Source: Psychrobacter sp. JB385 | GTDB taxonomy: Bacteria; Pseudomonadota; Gammaproteobacteria; Pseudomonadales; Moraxellaceae | Assembly: GCF_900163785.1 (NCBI RefSeq) | Contig: NZ_FUKN01000001.1 | Span: 396,927-460,926 of the forward strand | Length of the DNA: 64,000 bases | Reading direction: 5' to 3' | Shown here: piece by piece, positions 40,171 to 50,474 of the stretch | Layout of the letters: every line of letters starts with the position of its first letter | How positions within the stretch are numbered: the stretch's first letter is position 1 | Program-made: the position numbers and the translations under genes | Notes under the pieces: model-generated | Told to the model about the DNA's origin: nothing | The model's input: only the letters and a program-made list of their open reading frames with translations | Databases searched by the model: none

Positions 40171-41085
40171 TTAGGTCACCTGCTTTAATTTGGGGTCTAG
40201 CGCATCGCGTAGGCCATCACCAGTCAGGTTGATTGATAAGGCGGCTAAGAAGATAGCGACACCTGGCCAAATAGCGAGCCAAACGTTACTTTGAATATAC
40301 TGACGTGCTGTACCTAGCATGGCACCCCATTCAGCATCGGGCGGCTGTACGCCAAATCCTAGGAAACCAATCGCACCTGCTTCTAAAATCGCTGATGAAA
40401 AAATCATCGTTGCTTGTACGATTAGTGGCGCCATACAGTTGGGTAAAATCGTCACAAACAAAAGTCTGAGCACGCCAGCACCCATCACTTGTGAGGCAAT
40501 AAAGTACTCGCGTTGCAGCTCTACCATGGCGGTAGCCCGAGTGAGACGAATGAACGGTGGCGTACAGACTAGAGCAATGGTGATGATGGTATTGGTCATC
40601 GATGGCCCTAAGATTGCCGCAATGATAATCGCCAATAGCAAACTGGGATAGGACATCAAAATATCATTGACCAACATGACGGCTTTGCCCCAAACTTTGG
40701 GCCAAAATGCCGCACTCAGTCCTAACGAGATACCAACCAGCATAGCAAGGGTCGTCGCGCTCAGACCGATGAATAAAGAATAACGTGCGCCATACATCAC
40801 GCGAGACAAAGTATCGCGGCCCGCATCATCAGTACCCAGCCAAAACATAGTATCGCCGCCACTTAAAAACGCAGGAGGCAATTGTTCTTGACCAGTAAAC
40901 AACTCATAAGGATCATGAGGAGCAAGGGCGGGTGCAAATATGGCAATGATGACCATCAATGCCAATACAATAAATCCAATAACGGCGCCTTTGTTTCGGC
41001 AAAATGTCGATAAAAATAACTGCCAAGATGAAGGCGGTGTGGCTGCCACAAGGTTGGCATCAGAGGGAAGAGTAGAAGACTTCAT
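40171..41085 (-). CDS. dppC: dipeptide ABC transporter permease DppC
   Basis: Inner-membrane channel subunit with the OppC-type N-terminal domain and six helices. The EAA-like coupling segment appears as [20 protein letters not shown] split in two, and [17 protein letters not shown] precedes the last helices, both hallmarks of DppC. An N-terminal hydrophilic lead ([14 protein letters not shown]) precedes the first helix. Length is 304. The gap to dppB is 141 bases, the widest inside the permease/ATPase part. Confidence 0.92.
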   Translation of the reverse strand: MKSSTLPSDANLVAATPPSSWQLFLSTFCRNKGAVIGFIVLALMVIIAIFAPALAPHDPYELFTGQEQLPPAFLSGGDTMFWLGTDDAGRDTLSRVMYGARYSLFIGLSATTLAMLVGISLGLSAAFWPKVWGKAVMLVNDILMSYPSLLLAIIIAAILGPSMTNTIITIALVCTPPFIRLTRATAMVELQREYFIASQVMGAGVLRLLFVTILPNCMAPLIVQATMIFSSAILEAGAIGFLGFGVQPPDAEWGAMLGTARQYIQSNVWLAIWPGVAIFLAALSINLTGDGLRDALDPKLKQVT

Positions 41086-41226
41086 GAGCAGTTCCTATAG
41101 TGGCGAACGCGTTGAAAGTGGCTAGAATCTTATTCCTAAACAGGAGATAGATTTTGCTAAAAACTCTAAATACCACTCAAAAGCCAATCGTCACTATTTA
41201 AAATATGAGTATTTATCAATGTTAGA

Positions 41227-42243
41227 TTAAGAAGTATGGCGAATACGTGGATTGATTAGGCCATACAAAATATCAATAAATAAGCTAACCAAAATCAAGG
41301 CAGTGGCAACCAATAAGATCCCGTTTTGTACGATTGGATAATCACGTGTGAAAAATCCATCAAGCAACCAATTACCAACGCCTGGCCAGCTAAAGATGGT
41401 CTCAGTGATAATAGCGCCAGCAAGCAAGGTTGCCATTTGTAAGCCAACGACCGTCACTACCGTAATCAATGCATTACGCATCACATGTATCAAAATCACA
41501 CGACGTGGTGACAAGCCTTTGGCTCGAGCCGTACGCACATAGTCCTCATCCAATACTTCCAGCATCGCAGAGCGTGTCATCCGCGCAATCATGGCGAGTG
41601 GAATGGTCGATAAAGCAATGGAGGGCAAAATAAAATGTTTGACCACGTCCCAAAATGCACCCGGTTCTCCCGAAGTTAGCGAGCCTAATAACCATGAGCC
41701 ATATAAAGGTTGCACGTCTAAAAACTGAGCGACAGAGATGACGCCAGCGACAGGTAGTAGGCCAAGATAATGGGCAAAAATACCCGTCAGGATAGGACCC
41801 AATAAATAAATGGGCATGGAGTAGCCAGCGAGAGCGCCTGACATCAGCGTGTAATCAATCCAAGTACCGCGGCGCAGTGCGGCAAAAATACCCAAACTGA
41901 TACCAACGACACTCGCAATGATGATCGCACACAGCGCCAACTCTAATGTTGGTACAAAATGGGCAAAAAAGTCTTGTAAGACTGGGGCACGCGTACGAAA
42001 GGACGCACCAAAGTCGCCGGTTAAGATGCCGCTCAAGTAGTCCCAATATTGGACGATGAGCGGTTTGTCCAATCCCAGTCTTTCCAAAGCGCGAGCATGT
42101 AGCTCTGGATCAACCATACGTTCACCCATCATAATCTCAACAGCATCGCCAGGGACGAGACGTATTAGAGTAAAGGTTGAGAGGGTTAAGCCTAGATAGA
42201 CAGGAATGAGGATGGCAATTCGACGCAAAATATAAAGTAGCAT
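41227..42243 (-). CDS. dppB: dipeptide ABC transporter permease DppB
   Basis: Partner of DppC in the membrane channel. Begins MLLYILRRIAILIPVYLG, the standard DppB first helix, then the VPGDAVEIMMGER substrate-facing loop, and the coupling segment RARAKGLSPRRVILIHVMRNA (split). The end FIDILYGLINPRIR is typical. Length is 338 (E. coli DppB 339). Lies 163 bases after dppA. Confidence 0.93.
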   Translation of the reverse strand: MLLYILRRIAILIPVYLGLTLSTFTLIRLVPGDAVEIMMGERMVDPELHARALERLGLDKPLIVQYWDYLSGILTGDFGASFRTRAPVLQDFFAHFVPTLELALCAIIIASVVGISLGIFAALRRGTWIDYTLMSGALAGYSMPIYLLGPILTGIFAHYLGLLPVAGVISVAQFLDVQPLYGSWLLGSLTSGEPGAFWDVVKHFILPSIALSTIPLAMIARMTRSAMLEVLDEDYVRTARAKGLSPRRVILIHVMRNALITVVTVVGLQMATLLAGAIITETIFSWPGVGNWLLDGFFTRDYPIVQNGILLVATALILVSLFIDILYGLINPRIRHTS

Positions 42244-42328
42244 AAGCCGCTCGACAGTTGTGGTTCGATGATTAGAGAGGTAGCAGTGATAAGAATGCCC
42301 ATGACAGGGTATTTAATGTATGTTGATG

Positions 42329-42357
42329 CGGTTGGAACAAAAGATTTGATCCAACCG
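42329..42357 (-). promoter_or_regulatory. hairpin between dppA and dppB
   Basis: CGGTTGGA / TCCAACCG stem (8 pairs, 13-base loop) without a T tract. Probably an mRNA processing or stabilising hairpin that keeps dppA transcript more abundant than the rest of the operon; inferred. Confidence 0.5.
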
Positions 42358-42406
42358 ACTGTCAATTAAACAATAAAGCCTGTCTTATTGGGCTTAGCGG
42401 AGTGCG

Positions 42407-44047
42407 CTATTCAACCTTCACGCCATCGAAGCGTACGGCACCAAGCGGGCTGATTTTGAAATCCACAACGTTTGGTGCAGTGAATACGGTTACGACCGAA
42501 TGCGCCATTGTCGTCCAAGGAAGTTGCTCTTTGAATATTTGCTGAGCTTGTACGTAATCATCCACCCGTTCATCTTGATTAGTGACCTGACGCGCTTTTA
42601 TGACTAGATTGTCAAAGTCTTTGTTACACCAGCGTGAGTAGTTATTGCCACCGACAGCGTCACAAGACAGTAACGAGCCCAACCAGTTATCAGGGTCACC
42701 ATTATCGCCGGTCCAACCTGCCAAGATCACATCAGGCTCGCCTTTTGCCGCGCGTTTTAGGTATTCGCCCCACTCATAAGTGACCAGCTTGGCATTGACG
42801 CCAATCTTCGCCCAATCTGCTTGCAGCATTTCTGCCATGAGCTTGGCATTGGGGTTGTAAGGACGTTGAACAGGCATATACCATAGATTGATAGACATAT
42901 TGTCGGCGCCAGCTTCTTTGATCAACGCTTTTGCTTTTTCGACATCATAAGGCGCATCTTTAAGCGACTTGTCGTAGCCCCACTGCGTTGGTGGCATAGG
43001 GTTGGTGGCTTTGATACCTTCGCTTTGATAAACGGCATTGATGATCGCGTCTTTATTAATCGCCATATCTAATGCCTGACGAACTCTAAGATCGCTCAGC
43101 TTTGGTTTTTCGACGTTGTAGCCCACATAGCCGACGTTAAAACCTGGTTGATCAAGAACCGTGGCCTTACCCGATTTTTTGACTGATTCAATCTCGGCAG
43201 GTTTTGGATATGCAGATACATGACATTCGCCCGCTTGAACTTTTTGCGCACGAACGGCTGAATCTTTGGTGATAACAAATACGAGGTTATCGATGTAGAT
43301 GTTGTCTTTATCCCAATAATCTGGGTTTTTGGTATAACGAATTTGCGCGTCTTTTTGATACGACGTAAAGACGAAAGGACCAGTACCGACTGGTTTGTTA
43401 TTGATATCAGGCTCATTACCAGAAGCCATCAATTGGTCTGCATATTCAGCAGAATTGATATAAGCAAACGGCATCGCTAAGTTCTGTAAAAATGGCGCGT
43501 TGGTCTCGCTGAGCGTGACTTTTACCGTGTAATCGTCAACTTTTTCAATGTTGGAGATGATATCTGGTAGTCCCATGCCAACCGAATAGGGGAACTCAGC
43601 AGGGTAGGCTTTGTTAAATTCAAACTCTGGGTTGGTGAGACGTTCTAGGGTAAAAATAAGGTCGTCTGCGTTAAAATCGCGGCTTGGGGTAAAGTAATCT
43701 GTTTTACCGAACTTGACGCCTTTTCGAAGATTAAAGGTGTAAGTCTTACCGTCTTCGCTAATATCCCAGCTTTCCGCCAGTCCTGGCTGAATCTCAGTAC
43801 CATCTCTTTTGAATTGCACCAAACCGTTATAGATAGGATAAGCGCTCGCATCAAAATCAGTACCAGCAGTATATTGCGCTGGATCGAAACCAGCAGGGCT
43901 GCCTTCTGAGCAATAAAGTAGGGTTTTGGCAGCTTTGGCATCTGAGCTGGCAGCAGAGTCGTCAGTGGTTTTATTATCGCCACTACAGGCACTCATGCCT
44001 AAGATAAGTGTCGCTAACATGGTTAGTTTGAAGAGTGATTTTTGCAT
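42407..44047 (-). CDS. dppA: dipeptide-binding lipoprotein DppA
   Basis: Extracytoplasmic solute-binding protein of the dpp importer. The signal peptide ends in lipobox GMSAC (Cys 21), so unlike the soluble periplasmic E. coli DppA it is probably a lipoprotein. The mature domain matches DppA closely: LLYCSEGSPAGFDPA, GLAESWDISEDGKTYTF, MPVQRPYNPNAKLMAEM and GWTGDNGDPDNW. Length is 546. It is the first gene of dppABCDF with its own long leader. In E. coli DppA also carries heme and serves chemotaxis; neither is shown here. Confidence 0.93.
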   Translation of the reverse strand: MQKSLFKLTMLATLILGMSACSGDNKTTDDSAASSDAKAAKTLLYCSEGSPAGFDPAQYTAGTDFDASAYPIYNGLVQFKRDGTEIQPGLAESWDISEDGKTYTFNLRKGVKFGKTDYFTPSRDFNADDLIFTLERLTNPEFEFNKAYPAEFPYSVGMGLPDIISNIEKVDDYTVKVTLSETNAPFLQNLAMPFAYINSAEYADQLMASGNEPDINNKPVGTGPFVFTSYQKDAQIRYTKNPDYWDKDNIYIDNLVFVITKDSAVRAQKVQAGECHVSAYPKPAEIESVKKSGKATVLDQPGFNVGYVGYNVEKPKLSDLRVRQALDMAINKDAIINAVYQSEGIKATNPMPPTQWGYDKSLKDAPYDVEKAKALIKEAGADNMSINLWYMPVQRPYNPNAKLMAEMLQADWAKIGVNAKLVTYEWGEYLKRAAKGEPDVILAGWTGDNGDPDNWLGSLLSCDAVGGNNYSRWCNKDFDNLVIKARQVTNQDERVDDYVQAQQIFKEQLPWTTMAHSVVTVFTAPNVVDFKISPLGAVRFDGVKVE

Positions 44048-44579
44048 TCTTACATCCTATGTAATGATAAGTAGTTGCCCATATACCTACATGCTCGTAT
44101 TCGAACCACGAATACCATCGGTGAGCTTTTAAATCCTTTAAAGCCCTCATTTATATGATGTTTTTAATATAAAAAATAAAAAACAAATTAGGATTTTTAC
44201 CTCGCAAATTACGAGTAAAAAACACATAAATATAAACAAGTGGTCTGAATATACTCCTTTAAATAGGAGTAGCGCAAGGGGTATATAAAAAAGTTTTGAT
44301 ACATATATGAAATAGTTTTGATAGAAAGCTGTGACTTTTCAGGACACCTAAAATTGCTGAAACAATTGTGATTAAAGCGTTTGCTTGGCTATATTTTGTA
44401 CAATTGAATCACTCAATATGACTGGATTGTATTTCAAAAATATTTACTATTTTTTAATAATAATGCAAGGGGATGGGGAGAATAGATAAGCTGGCACGCA
44501 GAGGTATTGGTGCTAATGAACGTGGACATCACCAATAAGAAAAAGGGCTGACATAAGCCCAGTCTGATGGTCTTTAAGA
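44048..44579. other. intergenic region upstream of dppA
   Basis: 532 bases, very AT-rich between about 44150 and 44480, expected to hold the dppA promoter (minus strand). The last part contains the DUF779 terminator. No gene is seen. Confidence 0.5.
44538..44560 (-). terminator. terminator after the DUF779 gene
   Basis: On the minus strand GGGCTTATGTCAGCCC forms a five-pair stem followed by TTTTTC, 20 bases beyond the stop. Confidence 0.65.
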
Positions 44580-44906
44580 CTACACGGCACAAATCTCTGA
44601 GCGTACAATGAAGCGTTTGCCTTCAGGGATTTCTAGCGAGAAGCTTGCGCCGCGTCCATTGACCACATCAATGGTCAAATCCGTGTGTTGCCAGAGTTGA
44701 TATTGCGCTTTACCCATATAAAATGGGCAGCCAGCCAGATCGCCGACTAAAATATCTTGTCCGCCTACTTTGAATTCGCCCAATGGATAACACATAGGAG
44801 AGCTACCATCACAGCAACCACCTGATTGATGGAACATAAGCTCACCATGTTTGGACTTGAGTAGATCAATTAATTCTTTGCAGGCTTCTGTCGCTGTCAC
44901 TTTCAT
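44580..44906 (-). CDS. DUF779 protein
   Basis: Small protein of the DUF779 family, typically encoded beside aldehyde dehydrogenases of the AcoD/ExaC group, as here. It has Cys/Gly motifs GGCCDGSSPMCYP and LAGCPFYM that suggest metal or redox chemistry, and WQHTDLTIDV. The start is the ATG at 44906, preceded by AAGGAAATC, giving 108 residues; an upstream extension to 44990 is unlikely. It lies 307 bases downstream of the aldehyde dehydrogenase gene on the same strand. Its biochemical role is not established. Confidence 0.85.
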   Translation of the reverse strand: MKVTATEACKELIDLLKSKHGELMFHQSGGCCDGSSPMCYPLGEFKVGGQDILVGDLAGCPFYMGKAQYQLWQHTDLTIDVVNGRGASFSLEIPEGKRFIVRSEICAV

Positions 44907-45212
44907 GATGATTTCCTTATCGTTAAAAGCATGATCGTTAAGAGCATAGAATAGGGGATGAATACAAAAAGCCGCATCATTCTCGCTCACGCTGCATATA
45001 GCCTGTGATTGAATAGGATGCGGCTCATTACTTCATTTAAGTGTAAATAAAACTCTATTTAGCTAACAGTCTTAATTATTAATACTCATTAAGCGTCGTT
45101 ACCTTGCTAAGCCGCGCTAAAGACCAAAAACAATAAGCGCTTCTTAATCGCAGTGCTTAACCTGTATGGCAAGCTAGGGCTTATCGACTCTCATCAAAAG
45201 TTGAGCTTTGCT

Positions 45213-46739
45213 CTAAAAGAAGCCCATCTTTTTCGGACTATAAGAAACCAACATATTTTTGGTTTGTTGGTAATGATCGAGCATCATCAGATGGTTTTCG
45301 CGACCAATACCAGATTGCTTATAACCCCCAAAAGCGGCATGCGATGGATAAATGTGATAACAGTTGGTCCATACGCGGCCTGCTTGGATACCACGCCCGA
45401 AACGATATGCCTTATGAACGCTACGTGTCCAAACACCAGCGCCTAGACCATATAAGGTGTCATTGGCAATTTTCATCGCTTCTTCGTCATCTTTAAAGGT
45501 AGTGACAGCAAGTACAGGGCCAAAAATCTCTTCTTGGAACACGCGCATGTCGTTGGTGCCTTCAAAGATGGTCGGCTTAACATAATAACCGTCTGATAAG
45601 TCGCCATCATGCTTGGCTTGATCGCCGCCAACCAAGACTTTTGCGCCTTCTTTTTTACCAATATCAAGATAAGAGAGAATTTTTTCTAACTGATCTGAGC
45701 TGGCCTGCGCCCCAATCATCGTGTCTGTATCTAGTGGATTACCCATTTTGATGGCTTCGACACGAGCGATACAGCGTTTGATAAATTCGTCATAGATGCT
45801 TTCATGTACCAGCGCACGAGACGGACACGTACAGACTTCGCCTTGGTTCAGCGCAAACATCACTAGACCTTCGACCGCTTTATCTAAGAAGTCATCGTCT
45901 TCATCCATCACATCGGCAAAGAAGATATTGGGGCTTTTGCCGCCCAGCTCTAGCGTCACAGGAATGATGTTTTCGCTCGCGTATTGCATGATGAGGCGAC
46001 CAGTTGTGGTCTCACCAGTGAAAGCAACTTTATTGATACGTGGATTAGACGCCAGTGGTTTACCAGCCTCGACCCCAAAACCGTTGACGATATTAAGGAC
46101 GCCTTTTGGTAACAGGTCAGCGATACCGATGGTTTCCAACATATATAAAACAGAAGCAGGCGTTTGTTCAGCAGGCTTCATTACAATACAATTACCTGCC
46201 GCAAGCGCTGGCGCGATTTTCCAGACAGCCATCAAGATAGGGAAGTTCCATGGGATGATTTGACCAACAACGCCAAGCGGTTCATGGAAGTGATAAGCAA
46301 CCGTGTCTTCATCGATTTGGCTAATACCGCCTTCTTGTGCGCGAATGGCACTGGCAAAATAGCGGAACTGATCGATGGCTAGTGGAATGTCTGCCATTAG
46401 AGTCTCACGCACAGGTTTGCCGTTTTCATAACATTCAGCGATAGCGATGGCTTCTAAGTTAGCTTCCATACGGTCAGCGATTTTAAGCAATAGATTGGCA
46501 CGATCCGTGACGCTGGTTTTGCCCCACGCATCTTTGGCAGCATGGGCCGCATCTAATGCTTTTTCGATATCGGCTTCTTTTGAGCGGGCAACTTGGCAAA
46601 TAGTCTTGCCATCAATAGGACTAGGATTGTCAAAGTACTCACCATCGACAGGCGGGGTCCACTCACCATTGATAAAATTGTCATATTTTTTGCGGAATTG
46701 GACAGGACTGTTTTCAGTGTTGGGATAGGCGTATAACAT
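45213..46739 (-). CDS. acetaldehyde-type NAD-dependent aldehyde dehydrogenase
   Basis: Oxidises short aldehydes (acetaldehyde and relatives) to acids, using NAD. 508 residues as in AldB/ExaC/AcoD proteins. Visible: [36 protein letters not shown] with the general-base Glu, and [11 protein letters not shown] with the catalytic Cys. The C-terminus ends KMGFF as in that group. Adjacent DUF779 supports the AldB/AcoD assignment. A strong AAGGAGT precedes the ATG on the minus strand. Probably part of ethanol or acetaldehyde catabolism. Confidence 0.92.
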   Translation of the reverse strand: MLYAYPNTENSPVQFRKKYDNFINGEWTPPVDGEYFDNPSPIDGKTICQVARSKEADIEKALDAAHAAKDAWGKTSVTDRANLLLKIADRMEANLEAIAIAECYENGKPVRETLMADIPLAIDQFRYFASAIRAQEGGISQIDEDTVAYHFHEPLGVVGQIIPWNFPILMAVWKIAPALAAGNCIVMKPAEQTPASVLYMLETIGIADLLPKGVLNIVNGFGVEAGKPLASNPRINKVAFTGETTTGRLIMQYASENIIPVTLELGGKSPNIFFADVMDEDDDFLDKAVEGLVMFALNQGEVCTCPSRALVHESIYDEFIKRCIARVEAIKMGNPLDTDTMIGAQASSDQLEKILSYLDIGKKEGAKVLVGGDQAKHDGDLSDGYYVKPTIFEGTNDMRVFQEEIFGPVLAVTTFKDDEEAMKIANDTLYGLGAGVWTRSVHKAYRFGRGIQAGRVWTNCYHIYPSHAAFGGYKQSGIGRENHLMMLDHYQQTKNMLVSYSPKKMGFF

Positions 46740-47156
46740 TAACGACTCCTTGTTGTGTGTTATGGTTATTGGATAACAAATATTTGGTTTTCCTAACCAA
46801 GTATGACTCTATCGTACTGAGCTTTTGTGCAGAGGAATAATGACTTTTTATAATGATATATTTCGTATCACATAACTTCTGGTTATGTGGTGTATGATTG
46901 TGAAAGTGGTTCGCAAAACGGGTGTAGCTGTTATAATCATGGCAGCTTTTTTTGCTTATCGTTAATATTCAATAAAATGGATACACGTCATTGCAACGCG
47001 TGACTGCTACAAATTTTTCTTGCTTGCTGTGCCTATGCAGACAGAGACTACAAAAATTTATACTAGCCTCGCTGACACTTTTTATATTGACCTGATCACA
47101 TATTATTTTTCTCGTACTATTTTTATTATTATTACTCATCTAATTGGTTTGGATAT
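46740..47156. other. divergent intergenic region with a short repeat
   Basis: 417 bases between the aldehyde dehydrogenase and helicase genes. It contains one repeat copy (47010-47061) and presumably promoters for both genes. The rest is AT-rich with no gene seen. Confidence 0.5.
47010..47061 (+). repeat. short interspersed repeat, copy 4
   Basis: Starts AAATTTTTCTTGCTTGCTGT, then GCCTATGCAGACAGAG, ending AAAAATTTA. Nearly the same left half as copy 2 (37352), 9.6 kb away. Confidence 0.75.
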
Positions 47157-49091
47157 ATGCGTCAATCTTCTGCTCTTGATATCTTAAAAACAGGTCAAAA
47201 TGTCTTTTTAACGGGCTCAGCAGGCTCAGGTAAAACCTATACCCTCAATCAATACATTGATTATCTGCGTGCGCGCCGCGTACCCGTTGCTGTGACTGCC
47301 AGTACAGGTATTGCCGCCACTCATATGAGCGGTACGACGATTCATAGCTGGTCGGGTATTGGTATCAAAGATGAGTTGTCTGATCGTGATTTGAGCAATC
47401 TATCGCGCAAACAGTTTTTGGCTGATCGACTAAAAGATACGGCTGTGTTGATTATCGATGAGATATCGATGCTGCATGCCAAGCAGCTCAACTTGGTGAG
47501 CCAAGTGCTCAAATATGTACGCAAAAATGACAAGGCGTTTGGTGGCATTCAAGTCGTAGTAGCAGGCGACTTTTTTCAGTTGCCACCAATCGGTAGCAAG
47601 GGCGAGACCAACCGTGAGAAGTTCGCCTTTATGTCAGAGGCATGGCTTGATGCCAAGTTCCATATTTGCTACTTAAGTGAGCAGCATAGACAAGTCAGTG
47701 AGGCGGCTAATGGCGGTCTGGATTTGGATGATATTTTGAATCAAATCCGCCGTCAAGAAGTCACTTTTGAGGCCATCGCTGCGCTAGAAGCCACCTTTGA
47801 TCAAGACGTCGATATCAAGCGCACCCGCCTTTATACGCACAATCTGAATGTTAACAAAATCAATGATAAAGAGCTTGCCGCGCTTGATGGTGACATGATG
47901 CGCTTTGAGGCGACATCGACTGGTGATAGTAAACTGGTTGAGACATTGAAAAAAACGGTACGGACTCAGGACGAGTTGATTCTGAAAGTTGGTTCTAAGG
48001 TCATGTTTATCAAAAATAATACCGAGCTTGGTGTCTCTAATGGCACGATGGGTGAGCTGATAGGATTCGCTGCCGTCAAGATAGATGACAGTAAAGACAG
48101 TAGTGATGCGTTAATTGAAGAGGATGATACAGACGAGGATGAAGAGACGTCTAAGCAAACAAAAGGTAAAACCAAAAAAGAGAAAGACAGTGATAAAAAT
48201 TCGTCAAAAACAAAAAAACCAACGACGCAAAAAATGCCTGTGGTCAGGCTAAACTCAGGACGTGAAGTAGTCGCGGAGCCTGAAGAGTGGATCATTGAAG
48301 ATGAAACAGGCGAGGTGTTGGCAAGCTATGAGCAAGTGCCGTTATGCTTGGCATGGGCAATTACCATTCATAAGTCGCAAGGGATGACGTTAGAGGCGGC
48401 TGAGATTGATTTGTCCCGTACGTTTGAGCTTGGGCAGGGTTATGTGGCGTTGTCACGGCTAAAGTCGCTGGCAGGGCTACAGCTGCTTGGTATGAATGAC
48501 ATGAGCTTGCAACTTGACCCATTAGCGCGCGGGGCAGATAGACGATTTTTGGTCTTGTCTGACGAAGCTGATGCCAATTATGCGATGCTTGATGAAGAGA
48601 GTATGACGCAGGCGCATGAAAAATTCATTCTCAAATCAGGCGGTACGCTGAGTAAATCAATCATCGATGCCTATGCCAATCTACAAAAAAAGCGCCGCGA
48701 GCAACTACAAGCGCAGCAAGACAAAAAACAAAAGCTGGGCAATCAAGTCTCTGATAAGTCAGACAGTACGCTGTTAGCCACCCGCATATTGCTAGAAGAA
48801 AGTCTGTCTATCGCTGAGATTTCTCAAGCGCGTCAGCTGTCTCAGTCTACCATTATGCGCCATATTGCTGAGCTGAGATCTCAAGACTCAAGCTTGTTGT
48901 GTGATCATCTGCGCCCAGACGATGAAGTGATGACAGCGGTTGGCAACGCGTATATCGCGATTAAGGTGGCCAATAATCCAAATGATTTTAATGACGACGG
49001 CAGCATCAAACTGCGTCCGATATTTGATCATCTTAAACAAAGCATCGATTACAACACCATTCGCTTGGCGCTGATCTTTATTACGCCATAA
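47157..49091 (+). CDS. PIF1-family DNA helicase with C-terminal helix-turn-helix
   Basis: SF1B helicase related to Pif1/RecD2. Walker A GSAGSGKT (residues 20-27), the Ia region TASTGIAATHM, Walker B IIDEISML, VVAGDFFQLPP, and the late motif ITIHKSQGMTL followed by YVALSRLKSL. Between about 309 and 359 lies a long acidic-then-Lys-rich low-complexity insert that is not part of the core helicase. After about 530 comes a Gln/Lys-rich coiled region and an HTH-type domain (LSIAEISQARQLSQSTIMRH) of the kind found at the end of some RecQ and Pif1 helicases. Length is 644. Probable role: unwinding of structured or damaged DNA; specifics unknown. Confidence 0.88.
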   Translation: MRQSSALDILKTGQNVFLTGSAGSGKTYTLNQYIDYLRARRVPVAVTASTGIAATHMSGTTIHSWSGIGIKDELSDRDLSNLSRKQFLADRLKDTAVLIIDEISMLHAKQLNLVSQVLKYVRKNDKAFGGIQVVVAGDFFQLPPIGSKGETNREKFAFMSEAWLDAKFHICYLSEQHRQVSEAANGGLDLDDILNQIRRQEVTFEAIAALEATFDQDVDIKRTRLYTHNLNVNKINDKELAALDGDMMRFEATSTGDSKLVETLKKTVRTQDELILKVGSKVMFIKNNTELGVSNGTMGELIGFAAVKIDDSKDSSDALIEEDDTDEDEETSKQTKGKTKKEKDSDKNSSKTKKPTTQKMPVVRLNSGREVVAEPEEWIIEDETGEVLASYEQVPLCLAWAITIHKSQGMTLEAAEIDLSRTFELGQGYVALSRLKSLAGLQLLGMNDMSLQLDPLARGADRRFLVLSDEADANYAMLDEESMTQAHEKFILKSGGTLSKSIIDAYANLQKKRREQLQAQQDKKQKLGNQVSDKSDSTLLATRILLEESLSIAEISQARQLSQSTIMRHIAELRSQDSSLLCDHLRPDDEVMTAVGNAYIAIKVANNPNDFNDDGSIKLRPIFDHLKQSIDYNTIRLALIFITP

Positions 49092-49233
49092 TGGCTGATA
49101 AGTTTTTCAATGCGTTTGTTACCTATTAAAAAATCTTGGTGAAAACCGTATTGGTGGATGCATGAGGGCGCTTCGTCTGTCGCGCTCCGTGCCTATGCTT
49201 TTTTCTTATTTTTATTTAAAGCGATCATTTGTT

Positions 49234-50379
49234 ATGCCTGATTTTTCTCGTGCCAACTATCAATTGACGTCCGATCCAGTCGCCGCTTTATTTCGTGCTA
49301 CAGGTGAGCACACACAGCCATTAAGAGTCGCTATCAACGGTTTTGGGCGTATAGGACGCAATGTATTACGCGCATTGTTAGAGCGTTTTGAGGTGCTGGG
49401 TCGCGCCATCCATGTGGTTGCTATCAATGACTTGGGGCCGGCCGATATTTTATTGCATTTGCTAAAATTTGACAGTACGCACGGGCGCTTAAGTCGATTG
49501 GGCGTCAGTGCCGAGATTGTAGAAACTCACACCAATGATGATGATAAAACCCAGCTTTGCCTGACTAAGAATAATCTGACCTATTGTATTACCATGCTCT
49601 CAGAGCCTAATCCCAAGCGTCTACCGTGGCAGGCGCTTGGCGTCGATGTAGTGCTAGAGTGTACAGGGCATTTTCGCTCTTATGAGCAAGCGCATCTACA
49701 TATTGAGGCTGGGGCACACCAAGTCATTATTGGTGCCGCGCCTTTTGACGATGTAGATGCTTGTATTGTCATGGGTGTGAACGCCGAAGAGTTGACACGC
49801 GCTCTACCGATTATCTCCAGCGTTTCTTGTACCACTCAGGCGCTAGTACCACTGATTGATACGCTCGATAAGGCATTTGGGGTAAGGTCAGCAATGATGA
49901 CCGAGATTCATGCAGTCACAGCCGATCAAACGGTTTTAGATCAAGCGCATCGTGATCCTAGACGCGCACGTGCGTCTGGCTATAATATTATTCCAACCAC
50001 GTCTAGCAGTATCGCAGCCACAGAACGCGTACTACCAGCAATGATAGGCAAAATAAACGGTCATTCGATACGCGTACCGACCATCGATGTTGCTGCCATT
50101 GATGTGACGTTTGTGTTTGAGCAAGCGGATGTCAGTATTGAAACCGTGGGCGAGGTGCTCAAATCTGCTAGCCAAGCGTATTTACTCGATATCATGGCGT
50201 ATACCGATGAGCCATTGGTTTCTAGCGATTTTATTCATCAAACCGAATCACTTATCATCGATGGACAGCAGCTGATGCGAGTGGGCGATCAATATAAGGT
50301 GTTTGCTTGGTACGATAATGAATGGGGCTATGCTAATAGACTGCTGGATATGTGCCTGCATCTGGCTTCAAACAAGTAA
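49234..50379 (+). CDS. glyceraldehyde-3-phosphate dehydrogenase family protein
   Basis: NAD-dependent dehydrogenase, cytoplasmic; likely GAPDH, less likely the Epd erythrose-4-phosphate enzyme. Visible: INGFGRIGRNVLRAL, the catalytic Cys in VSCTTQAL, His in EIHAVTADQ, RVPTIDVAAIDVTF and WYDNEWGYANRLLD. The normal SCTTNC context has become SCTTQA: Cys kept, Asn and second Cys changed. The N-terminus has about 35 extra residues before the Rossmann strand. The start ATG at 49234 (PDFSRANY) is chosen; the frame runs to 49162 but without a supporting site. 381 residues. It stands alone before tRNA-Ser. Confidence 0.85.
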   Translation: MPDFSRANYQLTSDPVAALFRATGEHTQPLRVAINGFGRIGRNVLRALLERFEVLGRAIHVVAINDLGPADILLHLLKFDSTHGRLSRLGVSAEIVETHTNDDDKTQLCLTKNNLTYCITMLSEPNPKRLPWQALGVDVVLECTGHFRSYEQAHLHIEAGAHQVIIGAAPFDDVDACIVMGVNAEELTRALPIISSVSCTTQALVPLIDTLDKAFGVRSAMMTEIHAVTADQTVLDQAHRDPRRARASGYNIIPTTSSSIAATERVLPAMIGKINGHSIRVPTIDVAAIDVTFVFEQADVSIETVGEVLKSASQAYLLDIMAYTDEPLVSSDFIHQTESLIIDGQQLMRVGDQYKVFAWYDNEWGYANRLLDMCLHLASNK

Positions 50380-50474
50380 TATGTGAGCGATTATGAAGTA
50401 TTAGAAAATTATTTTCATTTTTTTAGAATATAGGCTTGCATTATAAAATGATCTGTATATAATGATGCACCAAT

